From positions 62,001 through 126,000 of the forward strand of contig QJNS01000055.1 of assembly GCA_004154925.1 (NCBI GenBank): a stretch of 64,000 bases of DNA, given 5' to 3'. The position numbers were made by a program, and so were the translations under genes. This document shows positions 59,309 to 64,000 of this stretch, in pieces. The notes beneath the pieces were generated by a model, which was not told where the DNA came from, did no database searches, and worked only from the letters and a program-made list of their open reading frames with translations. Numbering within the stretch: the stretch's first letter is position 1; every line of letters begins with the position of its first letter. This DNA is from Monosporascus cannonballus (taxonomy: Eukaryota; Ascomycota; Sordariomycetes; Xylariales).

Positions 59309-60174
59309 CTAGCCGCTGATACCGATTCGCCGATACATTGTCTTGGGGGCGCGGCTCCGACACGCGCCCCCTGGGAGCGCACCAGCGCCGTCACCGTGGG
59401 TTCCCACGAGACCAGCAACGCCGTATCCACGGGCACGGCCATCATGAGAAGAAGATGACGGCGACGATGACAGTTGTACTTTTATTTTGGGTAGGTTAAC
59501 CTTGTTGAAGTCAACCCCCCGGCGGGACCCTTTTTGCTGATGACTGACTTCGGCCAGATAACGAGCGCGCCTTCTAACCGGAGAAAGGCAAGATCTAGAA
59601 GCAGAAAAAAACACATGAATTATAAGAGCAGCGGATGGTGATTATTTAAGTTCATCCTGCACGCGCTAATTGCATGGAGGGACCTATGTACTGATTATTG
59701 GCTTAGTCTAGACCTAGTTTATCACAAAGGTTCGGCGGTTTCACATACATACATATATGTTCTTTAAGGGTAACATCGAGAGAGATACCCCCAAAGCTTG
59801 GAAAACAAGGGGTTGGCAGGAGACCTTGTTAGGATAACATCGATTTGAATAAGAAACATCTTCCCACACTATGATATTGTCCTGACACTTTCGACACACA
59901 TTCTAGTGGCCTAAAGATATGGCGAAGTTAGATGAACGAATAGGCGAGCGATTTCGTGCTGTCTTGGCATTGCTGACCTATGAGACGCGCCGCAGATAAC
60001 CACCACGGAGACATGGTTCGGAGACTTTCCGGGGACTTCATTCTCAGACCACAAGAGTATATATAAACCAACAATTGATACCATGAAATGTGTTCGGCAT
60101 AGCAGTCTGACTATGTCCTTTGATTAAGCTGTACTGCAGCAAACCGAAGCATCGCCCAGCCAACACTTCACAAG
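59309..60174. other. Intergenic, presumed promoter of the methyltransferase gene
   Basis: No supported gene. A TATATAAA-like sequence at 60,058-60,066 lies about 110 bases before the methyltransferase start codon and could be its TATA element. Confidence 0.4.
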
Positions 60175-61188
60175 ATGGCAAGCGCACACCAGAAGGAACT
60201 CCAAAAGCTCTTTGCGAGCTTCAGCAACGGGTTCGACGATGAAGGTCTTTCGAAGTTCATCAACGACTCGGAGCGTATTATGCGGTCGCCGGCTAGAATC
60301 TTGCTCGCTCAGATGGGTCTTGACAAGTCCGTCAGGGCGCCCTTCAGACTCCTGGACAATGCTTGTGGGGTTGGCCCTATCGCCGCTGAATTACATGACC
60401 AGGTCGATGCGCAAGTGCTCGCGGAGAGCAAGGTCCTATGCGCTGACTTCAATGAGAATCTGGTGGGCATCCTGAAGCGAAGAGTTGTGACGAACGGGTG
60501 GTCGAACATCGAGACTGCCGTTCTTGATGCCCAGGTACGTCCAAAACGCGTGATAGACCTCGGCTTAGACGGGGGAATCTCATCTCTTGGTAGAATTCTG
60601 GGCTTCCGGATGCGTCCTACTCGCATATCAGCATCAACTTTGCCATGCATTTGATTCCAAACCCCCAGGCAGTGCTGCGCGGTAGGTCAACAGAACCAAG
60701 ATACGGGTCCTAGTGGCGCCGCTAACATAATGATAGATGCTATGCGACTCTTGCAACCCGGCGGGACACTTGGCTTCACCGTCTGGCACAAGGACAATGA
60801 AGGCTGGGTACCGGATATGAGGTCTTGCTTCGAGGCACTGCCCTTCGAAGCTCCCATCCCGAACCCGCTGCCTATGGCCCCGCACGGACAGCTTCAATGG
60901 ACCGAGGAAAGTGGCATCGAGAAAGAGCTGAGGGACGGTGGGTTCCGGAAGATCGAAACAAATACGATCGTCCATACCGTCCACGTGGATAGTGCCGAGC
61001 ACTATCTCCAGTCTTTCGACATGATGAAGCACTGGATAGTAAACACATACTGGAGCGAAGAGAGCAAGGAGAAGGCGAATGGTATCTTAGACGAGCATAT
61101 CGTGAAGCACCTCAAGGACAAGCATAACAACCAGGGGTGGGATCAGCCTTGGAAGATGATTGTCGCGACATGTCAGAAGCCGACGTAA
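60175..61188 (+). CDS. Class I SAM-dependent methyltransferase
   Basis: Three exons, 60,175-60,534, 60,594-60,681 and 60,737-61,188, phase-consistent, 299 residues. Motif I is DNACGVGPIA (residues 61-70), the SAM-binding loop. The acidic post-I region reads CADFNEN (89-95). Motif II and III regions read LPDASYSHISINFAMHL and LLQPGGTLGFTVW. The mid-region GFTVWHKDNEGWVPDMR and the Trp-rich C-terminus (NQGWDQPWKMIVAT) resemble fungal small-molecule or UbiE-type methyltransferases. The methyl acceptor is unknown. No secondary-metabolite core enzyme is visible nearby, so a cluster role is not supported. Intron ends are GTACGT/TAG and GTAGGT/TAG, with GCTAACAT as branch site in the second. Confidence 0.85.
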
Positions 61189-61753
61189 TTGGCGAGATGG
61201 TGCGTGGTATTGGAATATCACTCAAATGAAGGAGGCACGGGAGGTTGGATACCTAAATAGACCACGGAAGGAGAGCTGCGTGCTATTTCCACCTTGTTTA
61301 ATAAGCATCAATATCGTCAATTTCTCCCACGAATTGCCGAAACGACATGGCGTGAATGAGGCGAAAAATGTACGGAGTCTGCCCCGCTACTACGAGAGCG
61401 GACCGCGGGGAGTCCAAAGTGACTTAATGCGCTTATTGCATATATGGCATGAGCCGGGTTTGAGCCCGTGGGTGAATGCAGCAATCGGGAAACTCTATTC
61501 TTAGTCCTGGTACGTTGATATCCACCAAACCTCGAGGCTTAACCATTTCGGATAATTTGACCAGGCTCTCATTCAGCCTTCTCTTTTGAACTGTCCGCTT
61601 TGGGACGACATGCTGATCAGTATTCCACAGTTGCTCGAACAGTACGCCCAATAAGTCAGCCGCCGAAAGGGGCGCATAACCATATGTGCTCTGGCTGAAG
61701 CCATAACATCGATATCACGGCATGAGAGCACATCGTATGCGACACAACACAAC
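61189..61753. other. Intergenic, no gene seen
   Basis: 3' region of the methyltransferase and promoter of the type I membrane protein gene. A 72-codon minus-strand frame (61,433-61,651) is not supported by any motif. GGGTTTGAGCCC near 61,456 resembles a tRNA B box, but no cloverleaf can be drawn around it. Confidence 0.4.
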
Positions 61754-62734
61754 ATGCTGTCAATCGCTCGCGCCCTCGTATGTGCGCTGGTGGTCCTGGT
61801 CAAGATTGCTGCGGCGTCCGTAGACCTCAAGGAAGGGTCTCTACCCTCGTACCATTACGGCGCTCCCATATCGGTCGAGTGCATGAACAGGAGCATGTAA
61901 GGTCCTACTTCCTACCTCCTACCTACTTGTATTGCCCTCCGACGTTATGAACTCGGGACGCATTTCGTCTGACCCGCTCTGACCCGCAGGGAAACGGGCG
62001 AGCACATCCAGGACGAGAAGGACGAGATAGAATGGATACCCTTCCCGACGTGCAACGAGACGGGGAAGCCGCTCGAGTTCCACTACGGCGTCGAGACGGA
62101 GATGAACTGCACGATCCCAATGATCGACGACCCCTTCTTCCACCTGCTCGAGTTCTACATCCACAGCGACGCGCCGCTGGCCTGCCGCCTGCCCGCGCGT
62201 CCGCCCGCGCACGTCGAGATCATCGGTGAGGAGCCCTACGTCCAGGAGTATATCCCGCTCGTGTTCGCCCTCGCCGGCACCCTGCAGCGCAGCCACCTGC
62301 ACATCAGCACCCACCTCAACATCCTGCTGCACAGCACGCCGAAGCAGCACATCCACCCCCACGACAGCGGCGTGCTGGACAGCGGCGCCGCCTACAGCAC
62401 GAGCCCGCTGAGCCATATGGAGGGTAGTCAGACGATGCGGCTCGTCATCGGCGACCCGCTGCCGCTTAGCTTCAGTGTGAGGTGGTTCCCGACCCCGGCG
62501 CTGCCCAAGACGGAAGGGAAGGTAGAATGGGCCGGTATGGGCGGCCATGTCTATGCTAGCACGATCTTCTATGCCATCGTTTCTTTTATCGCGGGAGTTC
62601 TGTCGTCGGCCGTGTACTTCTTCGGCGTCATCCTACCTAAGAGGCTGAAGGGGCGGGGTCTCGGCGGGGCGACGCCGTTGGGCTACGGGCTGAATGGTGT
62701 GGGTAATGGATGGGGTATTGCGAAACGAGACTAG
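61754..62734 (+). CDS. Secretory-pathway type I membrane protein, fungal Psg1/YKL077W-like
   Basis: Two exons, 61,754-61,896 and 61,990-62,734, joined in phase, 295 residues. A signal peptide (MLSIARALVCALVVLVKIAA) is followed by DLKEGSLPSYHYGAPISVEC, a lumenal domain with several Cys (ECMNRS, PTCNET, EMNCTI, ACRLP), a single transmembrane segment near the C-terminus (FYAIVSFIAGVLSSAVYFF) and a short basic tail. Asn-x-Ser/Thr sites (NRS, NET, NCT) fit lumenal glycosylation. The layout and the motifs LKEGSLP, CNETG and LHIxTHLNILLHS recall fungal homologues of yeast YKL077W (Psg1), which acts in Golgi maturation of the plasma-membrane proton ATPase. This assignment is from memory of the family and only moderately sure. 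Convergent with the EXPERA gene. Confidence 0.75.
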
Positions 62735-63025
62735 GCGCTGAGATTGGGTGACGGAATTACGACTGGGCTTCTTGTACATTTTTAAATATCGACACGAGGG
62801 ACGTTAAACTTCGTGAATCGATGGGTTGCGCCAAAAGGAGTTCTCGGCTGGTGAATTCGGTCTCGTTATGACCAGATGAAGTGTTCGGCTCGTTTGTACA
62901 CAGATCTACTTAATTAATATCACCTATATCGCATCAAACGATCTCCGGTTCCAGATTTTCCAACCACTTCGATCTCGGGGCAAATAAACAGCAGTTCAAG
63001 TACTCTAATTGAAGTGCATAGCGAC

Positions 63026-63813
63026 TCATTGATTCTTCTTCGCCTTATCCGCAACATTGACGCGACTCAATAGGCGCGCATACATATCGACCACCAAGAC
63101 GGCCGCTATACACATATTCGTCAGCAAATAGTAGCACACTGCCGAGGGACGCCTTTTTCCACTTACCGAGAGCCAAGTAGCCCCCGTACAGGCCGCCGAG
63201 GAGCACGAGCTTCTGGCGCGGTGTCACGACGGCTGGATCCCAGAGCCAGGCCTCGTACATGCAGGTGGCGGTGGTGAGCGCGGTCTGGAGGCCGTAGACG
63301 AGCAGCAGCAGCTCGGCGGCGCCGTCGAGGCCCGATCCCGAGCGGCGGGACAGCCGGCCGACTGCCCACACGGACACGGGCAGGTGGAAGACCAGCTCCA
63401 TGAGCGCGAACAGCGGGAAGAAGCTCGGGATGACCGCCGGCGGTGACGGCGCGAAGAACTGGTCCCCGTACGTCGCGAGGTAGTACGCCCGCAGCTCGTG
63501 CAGGAAGTGCAGCGGCGCTTCCGCGGGCACCCAGAGGTGCGCCGGGTAGAGCGGGACGAGGTCTACGCCTGCAGAGGGTGTTAGAGGGCGGAGGCCTGTT
63601 GCCGTGAGAGTAGGCAGAGGTGGAGGGGATAATCAGTGGCGAGGCCTTGCCGCGACGCACGTGAGGGGCTCAGGGCGTCAACGCAGGTTGGGGTATCCGA
63701 GTAGGCCTTGAGACTCATGACATCGAGGTGTACGTACACAAGAGAACTGGAATGTGGATGACGAAGTACGCAAGGTAGACCTTGTCCAGCCAATGCCTTG
63801 AGGAGGAAGCCAT
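63026..63813 (-). CDS. EXPERA-domain membrane protein, TMEM97 (MAC30/sigma-2 receptor)-like
   Basis: Three exons, 63,738-63,813, 63,167-63,568 and 63,026-63,105, phase-consistent, 185 residues, matching the family's usual size of about 170-180. Four membrane segments fit the EXPERA fold: YLAYFVIHIPVLLC, FFPLFALMELVFHLPVSVW, LLLLVYGLQTALTTAT and LALAAVLVVDMY. Acidic residues equivalent to the human ligand-site positions appear to be conserved: Asp28 (CVDLVP), Asp61 (YGDQFF) and Glu83 (MELVFHLP). The C-terminus ends DKAKKNQ, a lysine motif compatible with ER retrieval. TMEM97 and its EBP relatives act in ER sterol handling. Without splicing, the last exon would be misread as a soluble tail. Its stop lies about 290 bases from that of the convergent gene. 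Confidence 0.85.
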
Positions 63814-64000
63814 TGTGGGAGCGTCGGTGAGGCGAAATTCGTGGAGAGCAGGATGAGATTTCTCTAGAGGGCTGCAATTCTCCTGTACCTGCGATACCTG
63901 TCGTTTCGCGGTACGGACACACTATGAAGTAACCTGCTGCCGATCTATATAGCTTTATTGATTTTAATCACAACAACCCTTAGCTTTGAACGAGGCTGAA

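Noticed and set aside
61430..61480. tRNA-like B-box sequence GGGTTTGAGCCC
   Set aside because: No matching A box or acceptor stem can be drawn at the right distance on either strand.
61919..62548. 209-codon minus-strand frame
   Set aside because: It is antisense to the exon of the type I membrane protein, with Arg/Val-rich shadow composition. The plus strand has a signal peptide, Cys pattern and transmembrane segment.
60175..63813. Methyltransferase and neighbours as a secondary-metabolite cluster
   Set aside because: No polyketide synthase, peptide synthetase, terpene cyclase, P450 or transporter is present. The adjacent genes look like housekeeping membrane proteins.

Overview
The window looks like nuclear DNA of a filamentous ascomycete (Pezizomycotina). 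Genes have short introns (about 50-120 nt) with GTAAGT-type donors and CTAAC/CTGAC-type branch sites. There are fungus-typical families: a Zn(II)2Cys6 factor, an F-box/ankyrin protein, an amidase-signature enzyme, TMEM33/Pom33 and EXPERA/TMEM97. A large AT-rich block carries transition-type decay of repeats, the signature of repeat-induced point mutation (RIP).

Layout. (1) 1-3090: two RIP-decayed 3' ends of one Ty3/Gypsy chromodomain retroelement family, each closed by an LTR. (2) 3.1-4.3 kb: a GC-rich, internally repetitive segment with no convincing gene, ending in a 10-N assembly gap between homopolymer runs. (3) 4.5-7.5 kb: an isolated gene island with an amidase on the minus strand, bracketed by about 120-bp inverted repeats. 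(4) 7,484-46,014: about 38.5 kb of AT-rich transposon graveyard, gene-free as far as I can read it. I can delimit a Gypsy element (7,484-14,383), a minus-oriented Copia element (14,418-19,843), and a second Copia copy (34,990-46,014) interrupted by a nested Gypsy element (39,231-44,783). Target-site duplications (TSDs) are visible for the last three. About 14.5 kb between the Copia copies (20.3-34.8 kb) stays unassigned. (5) 46,015-64,000: normal-composition gene space that starts exactly at the outer TSD of the second Copia element.

Genes in the right part: a TMEM33/Pom33-like ER and nuclear-envelope membrane protein (-) with a possible tiny gene just after it; a Zn2Cys6 transcription factor (+, 4 exons); a BTB/POZ gene with an apparent frameshift (+); a broken ankyrin gene next to an intact F-box/ankyrin gene (both -); a SAM-dependent methyltransferase (+, 3 exons); a signal-peptide-bearing type I membrane protein (+, 2 exons), convergent with an EXPERA/TMEM97-like sterol-related membrane protein (-, 3 exons). 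Exon structures were derived by hand from splice signals and checked for phase. I see no biosynthetic cluster logic. The neighbours look like independent housekeeping and accessory genes next to a heterochromatin-like block.

I found no convincing novel multi-gene system. The most informative signals are the datable nested retroelements, the inverted-repeat-bracketed amidase island, the decaying paralogue beside the F-box/ankyrin gene, the frameshifted BTB gene and the coding-looking exon hidden directly behind the TMEM33 gene.
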